Assembly: GCF_000485595.1 (NCBI RefSeq)
Contig: NW_014577962.1
Coordinates: 74,446-128,272, forward strand
From: Priapulus caudatus
Lineage: Eukaryota; Priapulida; Priapulimorpha; Priapulimorphida; Priapulidae
Length of the DNA stretch: 53,827 bases
Reading direction: 5' to 3'
Part shown: piece by piece, positions 35,151 through 42,294 of the stretch
Layout: each line of letters starts with the position of its first letter
How positions within the stretch are numbered: the stretch's first letter is position 1
Position numbers and translations under genes: made by a program
The notes under the pieces: model-generated
Databases searched by the model: none
Told to the model about the DNA's origin: nothing
The model's input: only the letters and a program-made list of their open reading frames with translations

Positions 35151-37802
35151 AATGAAAATGAAATTGAACGCGAGAAGAGAAACGGCACTCATCACGGATT
35201 CGCGCACACAGAATCTTCGATGGTCGAGGACGTATCGTACGTACCAGCTCATCGGCTCTCTCATCCTGCCTGCTCTCTCTCAGGTTCCGCACCGCAGGCC
35301 GCCTCGTTTTCTTTCCTTCCTCCTGGTTTTCCAACGCCGTCGCCTCGACGACACTGCATGCCGAACTTCTGCTTGACGCTTCGCCGACATCTGCCGCCGC
35401 GGATTCCTCGCTGGCTTGCAGTGATGGTGGACACTGATCGTGACTTGCAGGTTCCTGAGCGGGTTTCAAGATTGCTTCGTTGGCAGATGTAGTCTGGTCG
35501 TTGTTTTCGGTGGTCATTTCGCGTGTCTCTGCTATAGTGCAGGCACGGGCCGAAGGCGGATCCGAATGAGTCCCATGACTTCGCGTGCTCACTGGCGCTT
35601 TGCCAATGTGTTTTTTCACTGCTGGATGCACTGACGGAATAGACGACTGGGGAAAAACAACAAGTATAACAAAATGCGAACATTTTAAAATAAAGTTTTC
35701 ACAATTAGGTATTCTTAATACCCTCCTTTTAAATTTCTATGAATATACGCTGTTTTTAAAAACAGGCTTCGCAGCTGAACACTTGGAAATCTGTTAATCT
35801 CCAGAAAATTCTCATCCCCTGCAAAATACAGTTCTCATATATTCATATAGCGTGCGAAACACTATACCATAAAAAGTGACCAAGGTCATGAACCTAAATT
35901 TTCATAATTTATATTTTATTTAAAAAATTGCGTGTTTTTTAGCGTGATACATCCGCTTTAAATAGGCTTAAGTAAAGTGAGATGTAGATCTAGGAAACAT
36001 GGGGAGACTTGTCTGCTAGCAGCTTTAACACACAATGATGCCACTTGGGCCTTACCTGTGTAGGTGTAGCCTTCATGTAGTAGTTGATTACAAGGCAAGC
36101 TCGCAATCTATCCAACATTGCTCTGGCTTCATGCAATCTCTGAAAGAAGTGGAATAAATTAAACTTGTTATTACACTTTACCTCCCTAGTCTAGCCATTC
36201 ATCGATCTATGCATCCAGCAACCCATCCATCCGTTCGTCCATCCATCCATCCATTCATCCACCAATCAATCAATCAATCAATCCATCCATCCATTCATCC
36301 ATCCATCCATCCATCCACCCACCCACTCACCCATCCATCCATCCATCCATCCATCCATCCATCCATCCATCTATCTATAGGTCAAATAAATATATAAATG
36401 AACCAAGAGACAAAGGTCATATATATACATATATATGTATATCAGGAGTAGATGAAGGGAAGGAGTGTGACTTCAATAAACAAGGGAAATTCGTCGTTTA
36501 CTAGCCTTAGAATACCTACGATTTACTACGCGTAACTCAACCAACTTGAACTCAAATCGTACACAGTACGATTCGCCTAGCATCGTGCGAAATAGTTTCC
36601 TCGTATACACCCGCAATCCGGAGATACAGACTAAACCGTACGACACGATTTTCCATTCTGTTGCCAGCAAACTCGATGTGTTAACCGCCCAACTCAAAAC
36701 AAAAGGCAGCTGTAAATAGGTCAAAGGTTAGCTCAGCGAGCCACACCGCATTGCCGAGGGCGCAAGAGTCGTTAGTAGCTGCCTTTTGTTTAAAGTTAAG
36801 CGGTTATAACACATCGAGTTTGCTGGCAACAGAATGGAAAATCGTGTTGTACGTTTTAGTCTGTATCTCCGGATTGCGGGTGTATACGAGGAAACGATTT
36901 CGCATGATGCTAGGCGAATGTACTGTATACGATTTGACCTCAAGTTGGTTGAGTTACACGTAGTAAATCGTAGGTATTCCAAGACTAGTAAATGACAAAT
37001 TTCCCTTGTTTATTGAAGTCACACTCCTTCCCTAGTATCTACTTCTGATGTATATGTATAGCAAGTAGCTCCTTTTTATTGACCTTTATATATCATATAT
37101 TATATAAGCTTTAAACAGGGTAGAAAAATGCACTACCTTATCCACGTTGTGAATCTCCTGTTCTTTATTTTCCAGTTCCACTGCAAACTGCTTCTTCACA
37201 ATAGATGCAATCTTTTTTATCGTAGATTCCTTGGCTATGAGAAGCAAGCAATTCGGAAACATTATAGCTCTAAAATCTTACAATAAGTTCTATATACAAA
37301 TAACAGAATAGTCCAGCCTGTGTTAGCAGCCTTCTTGCAGAATAAATACCTGTATGGAAAGAATACTTCTATAGAATAGACACGTACCTGTCTGCAGAAT
37401 ATATTCTTGGTGTTTCTAATGATTGGCAGTTATACATTAAACCTCCTCTATAAAACAGTCAGTCACCTGTCTATAAAGAACACTCTTGGTGTTTTCATTG
37501 ATTGGTAGTAGCAGTAGGTACACAATGACACTACCTCTACAGAACAGACAGCCGTCGACAAAGGACACCCGATTGACACTTATATACAGGTTTGAATGCA
37601 CCGACAACTCGATTCAATAACGGCATGATTCCAGCATTAACATGATCTGTTCACAGAATTATTTACCGTCCTCCTGCAGGATTTTCTGCCGCTTTGCCCC
37701 CGGGTAGTCTGAGACAGACTCATAATCGGGATCCTGGTCTTGAAGCTTCCTTTTCTCGCAGTCTTCCTTCAAATCTAAATCTGTAGATTCCTGTTCAGCC
37801 AT
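16569..37802 (-). CDS. YEATS2: YEATS2, ATAC complex subunit, 16 coding exons (complete gene model)
   Basis: Exons in order on the minus strand: 37802-37667, 37234-37137, 36139-36056, 35646-35245, 34967-34858, 33145-32984, 32432-32321, 32049-32005, 28924-26976, 26453-26377, 25567-25488, 24100-23962, 21830-21709, 19007-18849, 17217-17069, 16704-16569. They sum to 3960 nt (1319 aa plus TGA). Every intron is GT-AG and every phase fits. An in-frame TAA directly precedes the ATG, which fixes the start. Seen: N-terminal helical region (residues 1-106), YEATS domain (about 265-420) with motifs [39 protein letters not shown] and [12 protein letters not shown], a Ser/Pro/Gln-rich middle with polyQ, and a conserved C-terminus ending in [10 protein letters not shown]. 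Known for the family: YEATS2 binds acylated H3K27 and belongs to the ATAC acetyltransferase complex in the nucleus; its C-terminal histone fold pairs with NC2-beta. The cage residues HPSY Tyr (Y322) and GWGEF Trp (W342) are intact and 20 apart, as in human (262/282). Length is close to human YEATS2 (about 1420 aa). Identity is certain; individual splice sites are predicted by eye. Confidence 0.95.
16749..16802 (+). repeat. (AAT)n microsatellite in YEATS2 intron 15
   Basis: About 17 near-perfect AAT triplets, 45 nt upstream of the acceptor of the last YEATS2 exon. Confidence 0.95.
17069..17217 (-). CDS. YEATS2: YEATS2 coding exon 15 (C-terminal helix)
   Basis: 149 nt, phase 0 in and phase 2 out. 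It encodes [20 protein letters not shown] and then [20 protein letters not shown], matching the C-terminal helix (human VEDMILKATEQLVNDILRQAL) implicated in histone-fold pairing. Acceptor TTGCAG, donor GTGAGT. Confidence 0.92.
17692..17777. repeat. Hairpin repeat in YEATS2 intron 14
   Basis: GATATCAAGAGTACA at the left pairs with TGTACTCTTGATGATATC at the right. Between them are three copies of TCTCTATTATG-type units. Confidence 0.75.
18849..19007 (-). CDS. YEATS2: YEATS2 coding exon 14
   Basis: 159 nt, phase 0 at both ends. It encodes a polar linker starting [20 protein letters not shown] and ending [13 protein letters not shown], equivalent to human EVDILSL...SEFIGDVTQK. Acceptor TTGCAG, donor GTAGTT. 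Confidence 0.88.
19140..19740 (+). repeat. Two diverged ~300-bp direct repeats in YEATS2 intron 13
   Basis: The unit with CCAACACCCCTACAGCCATC followed by CCGATCCACCACAA occurs at about 19150-19400 and again at 19455-19720. Both are followed by a TAAGCACCCATACATGTA block. Function unknown. Confidence 0.8.
20073..20484 (-). pseudogene. Coiled-coil reading frame of unknown origin in YEATS2 intron 13
   Basis: An open frame on the YEATS2 strand encodes about 136 charged residues (from near 20502 at most), with runs such as [20 protein letters not shown] and [20 protein letters not shown], a long helix or coiled coil, ending in a basic KKKSNNK tail and a stop at 20073. Upstream it is closed by a stop and then meets a 27-bp minisatellite. 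I do not recognise the family. It lies inside intron 13, has no YEATS2 counterpart, and may be a mobile-element or retrocopy fragment. An alternative YEATS2 exon is less likely, because it carries its own stop. Confidence 0.4.
20524..20766 (+). repeat. 27-bp minisatellite, nine units
   Basis: Nine head-to-tail units of exactly 27 bp (TACGACCGCACGGCTAGCCT plus GACCCAG), differing at two or three sites (TACGACC, TATGGCT, TATGGCC, TATGACC). The 27-nt length keeps a 9-residue frame (SYWVRLAVR) open on the minus strand. Confidence 0.97.
21709..21830 (-). CDS. YEATS2: YEATS2 coding exon 13
   Basis: 122 nt, phase 1 in and phase 0 out. It encodes [20 protein letters not shown] and then [20 protein letters not shown]. 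The LLAQLEKLQ helix aligns with human LCRKLEDLQ. Acceptor GCACAG, donor GTAACG. Confidence 0.88.
21895..22110. repeat. GC-rich hairpin-forming repeat
   Basis: A GGCGAAAGTCAAATGAGTTTGACTTTTGCCGG hairpin is centred near 22045, next to a CACGCGGCGCGGCACGGAAC segment. It looks like a MITE or similar non-coding repeat just upstream of YEATS2 exon 13; boundaries are not clear. Confidence 0.4.
22310..23062 (+). repeat. Degenerate CCCCGGACAATTA minisatellite, left arm
   Basis: Over 40 units of about 14 nt alternating CCGGACAATTACCCC and CGCGACATTTACCCC, with a poly-C run at 22808-22836. It gives spurious Pro/Thr-rich frames. The reverse-complement array lies at 23288-23690. Confidence 0.95.
23288..23690 (-). 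repeat. GGGGTAATTGTCCGG minisatellite, right arm
   Basis: About 27 units of GGGGGTAATTGTCCGG and GGGGGTAAATGTCCGG, the reverse complement of the array at 22310-23062, so the two form a large inverted repeat around a ~225-nt spacer in YEATS2 intron 12. Confidence 0.95.
23962..24100 (-). CDS. YEATS2: YEATS2 coding exon 12
   Basis: 139 nt, phase 0 in and phase 1 out. It starts [20 protein letters not shown] and ends [17 protein letters not shown], matching human WQRAMTMRKVLQEI and HIAHWCRCHGYTPPD. Acceptor CTCACAG, donor GTACGT. Confidence 0.94.
24396..25128. mobile_element. Fold-back element in YEATS2 intron 11
   Basis: Left arm 24396-24650 and right arm 24866-25128 are inverted copies over about 255 nt, ending in GGATAGTACCAAGAGCGTAT and its complement. 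A ~215-nt spacer separates them. No transposase is visible. Confidence 0.85.
25488..25567 (-). CDS. YEATS2: YEATS2 coding exon 11
   Basis: 80 nt, phase 1 in and phase 0 out. It encodes [20 protein letters not shown], aligned with human SVEQYYGWNIGKRRAAE. Acceptor TTGTAG, donor GTAACA. Confidence 0.94.
26165..26363. mobile_element. Hairpin MITE in YEATS2 intron 10
   Basis: About 200 nt. Ends AAAGCCCGCCGCACACGTGA and TCACGTGTGTGCCGGGCTTT form terminal inverted repeats that continue into GTAATTTTACTCAAGT. Inside are further inverted CACACGTGAGTA and TTTGACGCATGC units. It starts 14 nt past exon 10. Confidence 0.8.
26377..26453 (-). CDS. YEATS2: YEATS2 coding exon 10
   Basis: 77 nt, phase 2 in and phase 1 out. 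It encodes [20 protein letters not shown] followed by ISANS, aligned with human IDHLETIQQLLTAVVKKIPLI. Acceptor TTGCAG, donor GTAAGC. A hairpin MITE starts 14 nt downstream of the exon end. Confidence 0.94.
26976..28924 (-). CDS. YEATS2: YEATS2 coding exon 9 (large low-complexity exon, polyQ)
   Basis: 1949 nt, phase 0 in and phase 2 out, residues 384-1033. It begins [10 protein letters not shown], completing the last YEATS strand (VVDVEL in human). The rest is disordered: acidic and Ser-rich sequence, an imperfect internal duplication ([17 protein letters not shown], then [17 protein letters not shown]), a Gln tract of about 45 residues broken by Lys-Pro and Leu near residues 710-760, then a hydrophobic island [15 protein letters not shown] resembling human KGKLLLIPQGAILR, and degenerate ~10-residue Asn/Thr/Ala/Val repeats. 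Three Ile-Lys-Arg-Glu type sites (for example RIKREPG, AIKREV) fit the SUMO consensus. Acceptor TTACAG, donor GTAAGT. Confidence 0.93.
27811..27937 (-). repeat. YEATS2: CAG/CAA tract encoding polyQ in YEATS2
   Basis: Minus-strand CAG and CAA codons encode about 45 residues of Gln, interrupted by Lys-Pro, His and Leu. CAA interruptions make it less prone to expansion than pure CAG. Confidence 0.95.
29093..29410 (+). pseudogene. Penelope-like retroelement remnant, GIY-YIG endonuclease end
   Basis: Plus-strand frame starting [16 protein letters not shown] and continuing through [40 protein letters not shown] and NINRDEG, the C-terminal GIY-YIG endonuclease of Penelope-like elements (YIGETGR...H...IDW...VI.RE...R...EAI.I...NRDEGG). 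The expected GGYxLS after NRDEG is lost to a frameshift, and the frame stops soon after. The following 3' tail contains CCTCCTGATAGGAGGCGAAACGT, as in such elements. No reverse transcriptase was found upstream, so the copy is 5'-truncated. It sits in YEATS2 intron 8, antisense to the gene. Confidence 0.85.
29815..29831 (-). repeat. Interstitial telomere-like (CCCTAA)n
   Basis: Nearly three copies of CCCTAA in intron 8. Confidence 0.8.
30120..31935 (+). repeat. Dispersed repeat modules in YEATS2 intron 8
   Basis: Four modules that recur elsewhere in the window: 30130-30270 (TTAACCCTCCTCTTGAGGGT, again at about 34001), 30880-31060 (GCGACAGCGCTCA..., again at 33406), and two copies (31105-31408, 31545-31935) of a family with TGACCTTTGACC, CCTCCTATACCTTAAGTTAA and a GTCAGATGAGCTAA end, again at 34185-34670. 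All non-coding. Confidence 0.8.
32005..32049 (-). CDS. YEATS2: YEATS2 coding exon 8 (45-nt exon)
   Basis: Exactly 15 codons, phase 0 at both ends: [15 protein letters not shown], nearly identical to the human segment [15 protein letters not shown]. Acceptor AATTACAG, donor GTAAGT. It is small enough to be missed by automatic prediction and symmetric enough to be skipped without a frameshift. Confidence 0.94.
32321..32432 (-). CDS. YEATS2: YEATS2 coding exon 7 (YEATS core, second cage residue)
   Basis: 112 nt, phase 2 in and phase 0 out, residues 331-368. It encodes [20 protein letters not shown] followed by [16 protein letters not shown]. The Trp of RRGWGEF is residue 342, matching human W282. 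Acceptor TTTCAG, donor GTATTG. Confidence 0.95.
32984..33145 (-). CDS. YEATS2: YEATS2 coding exon 6 (YEATS core, first cage residue)
   Basis: 162 nt, phase 2 at both ends. It encodes [20 protein letters not shown] followed by the strand [20 protein letters not shown]. The Tyr of HPSY is residue 322 here and corresponds to human Y262, one wall of the acyl-lysine sandwich. Acceptor CCACAG, donor GTAAAA. Confidence 0.96.
33197..34780. mobile_element. TIR-bounded composite element in YEATS2 intron 5
   Basis: The ends are inverted copies of about 85 nt (left GTTGTCATATCAGGTACTAC then AGATATGTACCCGAGGTA; the right is its complement at 34697-34740, with outer bases TATAATTA...TTGGCA shared). Inside are a telomere-like CCCTAA stretch and three modules also found in intron 8. 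No transposase frame. It fills almost all of intron 5. Confidence 0.75.
33337..33374 (-). repeat. Degenerate telomere-like CCCTAA tract
   Basis: CCCTAAGCCCCTAAACCCTA followed by GCCCTAACCCTAAAC, inside the TIR-bounded element. Confidence 0.65.
34858..34967 (-). CDS. YEATS2: YEATS2 coding exon 5 (start of YEATS domain)
   Basis: 110 nt, phase 0 in and phase 2 out, residues 241-277. It encodes [15 protein letters not shown], the first YEATS beta-strand. The donor GTATGG splits the Lys codon (AA|G), restoring GNVSKYIPPD across the junction. The exon sits just outside the right terminal inverted repeat of a mobile element in intron 5. Confidence 0.93.
35102..35152 (+). repeat. (AT)n microsatellite in YEATS2 intron 4
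   Basis: AT dinucleotide run about 95 nt past the donor of exon 4. Confidence 0.95.
35245..35646 (-). CDS. YEATS2: YEATS2 coding exon 4
   Basis: 402 nt, phase 0 at both ends, residues 107-240. It opens with [13 protein letters not shown], equivalent to the NHPAIKKFLESP motif, and continues as a polar linker rich in Ser, Glu and Arg. The reading frame runs on past the donor GTACGT at 35244, but that part is followed by AT microsatellite, so the exon is ended at the strong donor, which also keeps the phase with exon 5. Confidence 0.85.
36056..36139 (-). CDS. YEATS2: YEATS2 coding exon 3
   Basis: 84 nt, phase 0 at both ends, residues 79-106. It encodes [21 protein letters not shown], matching the conserved helix RLIEARRMMDKLRACIVANYY. 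Acceptor TTTCAG, donor GTAAGG. Confidence 0.94.
36209..36376 (+). repeat. (CCAT)n microsatellite in YEATS2 intron 2
   Basis: Tetranucleotide CCAT/CAAT repeats of about 165 nt, 70 nt upstream of the acceptor of exon 3. Confidence 0.95.
36423..37060. mobile_element. Fold-back element in YEATS2 intron 2
   Basis: Left arm 36423-36713 and right arm 36776-37060 are inverted copies of about 285 nt, both including GGCAGC, CTCGATGTGTTA / TAACACATCGAG and GAAGGAGTGTGACTTCAATA / its complement. The spacer is only about 60 nt. No coding capacity; a fold-back or long-TIR non-autonomous transposon. Confidence 0.88.
37137..37234 (-). CDS. YEATS2: YEATS2 coding exon 2
   Basis: 98 nt, phase 1 in and phase 0 out, residues 46-78. 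It encodes a charged helical segment ([20 protein letters not shown]) that aligns with the IIKEQFALEMKNKE region of vertebrate YEATS2. The donor is GTAGTG. Confidence 0.92.
37667..37802 (-). CDS. YEATS2: YEATS2 coding exon 1 (start codon)
   Basis: 136 nt, encoding residues 1-45 and ending in phase 1. The motif [17 protein letters not shown] matches the acidic and basic start of animal YEATS2. TAA lies in frame immediately before the ATG, and the base after the ATG is G. A polypyrimidine tract with AG at 37871 suggests a spliced 5' UTR, with this exon's 5' edge near 37870. The donor is GTAAAT. Confidence 0.9.
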
Positions 37803-37999
37803 TTAGGATACGTGTCGAGATGATATTTTCGAAACTGCAGCTGGTTGAATGACCCTGTGTTGGAATAGACCTGTAAGAAGCAAAACACGTAGTTTTAGTG
37901 GTAGATATAACATCCAAAGTATAATGTAAATATATATCACCTAACTTTATTTAACCTAGCTAGGTTTAATTGTTATGCATATATCTGATAGTGATATGA

Positions 38000-38021
38000 T
38001 TAGGGTTAGGGTTAGGGTTAA
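38000..38021 (+). repeat. Interstitial (TTAGGG)n
   Basis: TTAGGGTTAGGGTTAGGGTT, just upstream of the YEATS2 start exon. Confidence 0.9.
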
Positions 38022-38439
38022 GGAGTAGGCGTAGGCGACTCCCTAGACTCGTTAGTGGAGTAGTACGCAGGCGAGGTACGGTCCGGCATATTAGATATAG
38101 TACCAGCAGAGCATATATATCACGTTGATTTGTATGCTATGGTACCAGGGTACGTTCCGGCAGTAGCCTGGGGGACATAGACCTTCTCAGCCATACATAA
38201 ACTATATATATATATATATATATATCAGGGTATTAGCGACACAGCGACGGAGCGGCTAGTTCTACATCAGTTTTTGTGATTCAAGCAAGTTGAGATCGGT
38301 AGTAAAGTCTACAATCATGTAGGGGCTATACATAGTGCCCGAAGTTTTCCGCGAAGCGGATTTTCCGCGTAAATCGCGGAACGGGAAGAGAAAGCGGAAA
38401 ACTCAGTCTTGAAAAAAGATGTAAAAATTAACGGACTAG

Positions 38440-38790
38440 GAGCCTAGGACACACTGTGCGATTTTCTACGCTGGCCGCTTGCGATCGATAAATACGGTGC
38501 GCGCGTCTCACGGCAGCGTATTTCGCTCGTGATCCCATACGCCCGGCTGATCGCTCGCATTCAACGCGTTCAACCGGTTTTTCATCGCTTGCATACAAAT
38601 ACACCAGCGCGCCCAACAATGAACAATCGCGTTCGAACGCAATTGTTTTTAGCAGCCAATCAAGTGTAGCAGTAGTAGCAACGAAAGCTAGGAAACCTGT
38701 TGGACACCGGACAGTGTGTGCAGCTGTACGCGCAACTCGTACGGCGTTCTAAATCTATTAGTATTAGCTAGCGTATTCAAAACTATTCAT
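38440..38790 (-). promoter_or_regulatory. Candidate YEATS2 promoter and first non-coding exon region
   Basis: About 0.65-1 kb upstream of the YEATS2 ATG lies a stretch rich in CpG (many TCG, CGCG and GCG steps) compared with the AT-rich DNA around it. It carries a minus-strand TGATTGGCT CCAAT-box element at 38654-38662. Together with a strong 3' splice site at 37871, just upstream of exon 1, this suggests transcription starts here with a non-coding first exon. There is no direct evidence of a start site. Confidence 0.3.
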
Positions 38791-38799
38791 GCATTCATC

Positions 38800-40100
38800 G
38801 CACCGCACGTTTAATACCGCATGCGTATGTTGTTATTTGTTCTGGCTAAGTCTATGATTTGGAGTTTGCTCGAGTCAAATTTCGTTCTGCATGCTTACAT
38901 TGTTAAATTGAATTGATCGAATCATCACAATGCCGCCCGAACCAAAACGTAGCTCAGCAAGTTAAGACATGAATTAAAAAAAAAAATCAAGGCTTTTCTA
39001 AGCTTTTGACAGTTTTGTTTTGGTGAAATTTAGAATGGCGAAATTTAGAAAGCAGAAGAAAGCAGAATTTCAGATTTTTAAAGCAGAAGAAAGCAGAATT
39101 TGACATTTTATATAGCAGAAAACTTGAGGCTTTATAGCTATACAGCAGATACAGAAAAATCATGCAAGCTCAGCAGCTCAGCTGTAATGTAGGCTAAATA
39201 ACTTTTAGAATTTTGCAAATAAAACCATCACATTACACATTTTAATAGCATATTTCATTAATTTGAGTCTTTTCATGTATAATAGTTGTTTCATTTAACT
39301 TTTTAACTAAGTTGTACCTTTAATTTTACATCTCAACGCTTTACAACGTTGTCGTTGTACTTTCGTTGTAATTTTGAACTAAACTCGCCTCCATTTTCTT
39401 CCACAAGTAATTCCGAAACGGAGCCGCATAGAAACTCTGTCAGGTCCCATGAAATCCCGAAATGGGTCGATGTGTGGTTGAAACACGATAACAGTTAATT
39501 TCAGGCATAGTATAATGTACGGGCATTGAATTTAGTTAAAATATTCTGAATAATTAATATGTATCTTCTGAAGAAGGTAAACTAATTAAATTTATCTTCT
39601 TCATGCAACCATTCCTTTCGATCCTCCGCCTCCTCATCAACGCGTGAGATCCTCTACGCGTGAAAGTCATAAGTTTCTAGCTTATTCTAGACTTTTCTTA
39701 ACCTTCTTCTATATGCATATGCTTTTTCGTACTCTCTCTTCTTTTCCACAGACAACGTGCAAACTAACGTGGTATATATATCATTATTTTACTTTCATAA
39801 TTATAATGAATTAATCATATAATTAATCACTTTATTTACACTTATGTAAATTTCATTTTGAAAGGTATTATAATTATAAGTTAAGCAGATATTGATTGAC
39901 AAAGCTGATAAAATAGATATAAAGAGATGGAGGCCGGGCGAATTAATGACAATTCAGTCTTTCACTCGGCCACCCAATCTTCCCGAAATTCACTAGCAAG
40001 CAATAATTGCTCGCTAAGAGTGAAGAGGAAGAGTGGGGCAGATATAGACATAGTTCAGCAGTGCCAGTGACTGTGTGTTGATTCTAGGCTGAAAATTATA
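38800..40100. other. Intergenic AT-rich DNA
   Basis: I see no conserved frame here. At 39030-39120 there are three AAAGCAGAAGAAAGCAGAAT-like repeats. The rest is AT-rich and unremarkable. Confidence 0.5.
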
Positions 40101-40141
40101 ATGCAAGCCATGAACTCGATCTTACGGAGCCCGGGAATAGA

Positions 40142-40440
40142 CGATAGACGACATATTATCTCATTAAAACGACATATTATCTCATTAAAACGACAAATTA
40201 TCTCATTAAAACGACATATTATCTCATTAAAACGACATATTATCTCATTAAAACGACATATTATCTCATTAAAACGAGATAATTATCTCATTTAAAACGA
40301 CCATATTAATCTCATAAAACGATATATTTATCTCATTAAAGACGACATAATTAATCTGCATTAAAACGATCCATATTATCTCATTAAAAGGAATAATATC
40401 TCATTTAAACAGACATAAGTATCTCATTTATTAAAACAAC
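40142..40440 (+). repeat. 21-bp satellite ATTATCTCATTAAAACGACAT
   Basis: About 13 tandem units of 21 bp, near perfect at first and decaying rightward. Confidence 0.95.
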
Positions 40441-40479
40441 ATAATATTTCAAAGCACCTGTGACTGCATGTGGGAGAAA

Positions 40480-41812
40480 GCGATGGAGATCGAATATAAG
40501 AAAGGTCGTGGAAGAGGAGTATAGAGGAGGCATGAGGAGGAGGGGGAGGAGGAAGAGGAAGGGAGGTAAAGGGGAAGGAGGGGAGGGAGGAGGAGGAGGA
40601 GGAGAAGGTGATGGAGATCGAAATGAAGAAGGTCATGGAGGAAGAGTAGGGGACAAGGAGAGGAGGAGGAGGAGGAGGAGGAGGAGGGGAGAAGGTGATG
40701 GAGCTTGAATAAAGAAGGTAATGGAGGAGGAGTTGGGGCAGGAGGAGGAGGAGGAGAGAAAGTGTTGGAGTAGGGGAGGAGGAGGATGAGGGGAGGCGGA
40801 GGGGAAGGAGGAAGGAGAGAAGGTGTTGGAGTAGGGGGAGGAGGAGGAGTAGGATGAGGAGGGGGGGAAGGTGATGGAGATCGAATAAAGAGGGTCGTGG
40901 AAGAGGAGTAGGAGGCAGGATGACGAGGAGGAGGGAGGGGAGGTAAAGGGAAGGAGGGGAGAGGAGGAGGAGGAGGAGGAGGAGGAAGAGGAGGAGGAAG
41001 AGGAGGAGGAGAAGGTGATGGAGATCGAATGAGAAGGTCATGGAGGAAGAGTAGGGGGGCAGGAGAGGAGGAGGAGGAGGGAGAAATGGAGGAGGAGGAG
41101 GAGGAGGGGAGAAGGTGATGAGTATCGAATAAAGAAGGTAATGGAAAAGGAGTTGGGGCAGGAGGAGGAGGAGGAGGAGGAAGAGGAGGGGCAAATGTGT
41201 TGGAGTAGGGGGAAGAGGAGGAGGAGGAGAGAGAGGAGGAGGAGGAGGAGGAGGAGGAGGAGGAGGAGAAGGTGATGGAGATCGAATGAAGAAGGTCGTG
41301 GAGGAAGAGTAGGGGGCCGGAGAAGGAGGAGGAGGAGGTGTTGGAGTAGGGGTAAGAGGAGGGGAGGAGGAGGGGAGAAAGTGTTGGACTAAGGGGAGGA
41401 GGAGGAGGTGGAGGAGGAGTAAGATGAAGAGGGGAGAAGGTGATGGAGGAGGAGTATGGGGCAGGAGGAGGAGGAGGAGGAGGGGAGACGGTGTTGGAGT
41501 AGGGGGAAGAGGAGGCGGAGGAGGAAGAGGGGAGACGGTGTTGGAGTAGGGGGAAGAGGAGGAGAAGGGGCAGGAGAAGGGGGGAGTAGGAGGCAGGATG
41601 AGGAGGAGTAGGAGGCAGGAGGAGGAGTAGGGCAGGAGGAGGAGTAGGGGGCAAGAGGTGGAGGAAGGGAGACAGTGATAGATGAGCAAGAGGTGAGAAT
41701 GTGATGGAGATCAAAGGGAGAAGGTGATGTGGGAGTAGGAGGAGGATGAGGAGGGGGAGGAGGATGAGTAGGAGGAGGAAGGGGAGGAGGAGGAGTAGGA
41801 GGGGGATAGTTA
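40480..41812 (+). repeat. Purine-rich (GGA)n tract with 'GATGGAGATCGAAT' units
   Basis: More than 1.3 kb of nearly uninterrupted G/A. A recurring unit of roughly 100-250 nt contains GAAGGTGATGGAGATCGAAT, AAGAAGGTCATGGAGGA and GTGTTGGAGTAGGGG. Long Pro/Leu/Ser frames on the other strand are compositional. Confidence 0.95.
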
Positions 41813-42294
41813 AATCATTCACATTATCAGGAGTAGATAACACCATATGTGTTTATTCTCTGTTTATTCTTGATTTGTGATGCTATAGCCATTAATACTG
41901 GTTAAAATTTGCTGTATTGTACAACCAAGCTTTGCTGTCTGACCAAGTTAAGTTACCATTGAATCAATGCACTGCATTAGCTACGGTGCATACGGCAAGT
42001 TTCAGCCAGAGAGACGGGATACCAGAGAAGTGTTGCCGAACTAAACCAATTATTTTACCAAAGTAACAATTTATTTGCAAGAAAAGACATTTAAGTTGAA
42101 ATTTATAAAAAACGTTTGCAAATCAATTTACAGGATTATAAATTAATCTACGACATTTCAAATTCATTCAATCTGCAGTCAGTAGCAGCTCGACCGTTTT
42201 AGCATTGTGCCAATGGCTAGAAATCGGTGGTGGCGGTATATTTTTTAACCGTCCCGTTTCATTTTTCAACTATCCTCCACGACCTTCTAGATTC

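Noticed and set aside
40142-40440. CRISPR-like regular repeat array
   Set aside because: The 21-bp units are directly adjacent with no unique spacers, and the host is an animal genome. It is a satellite.
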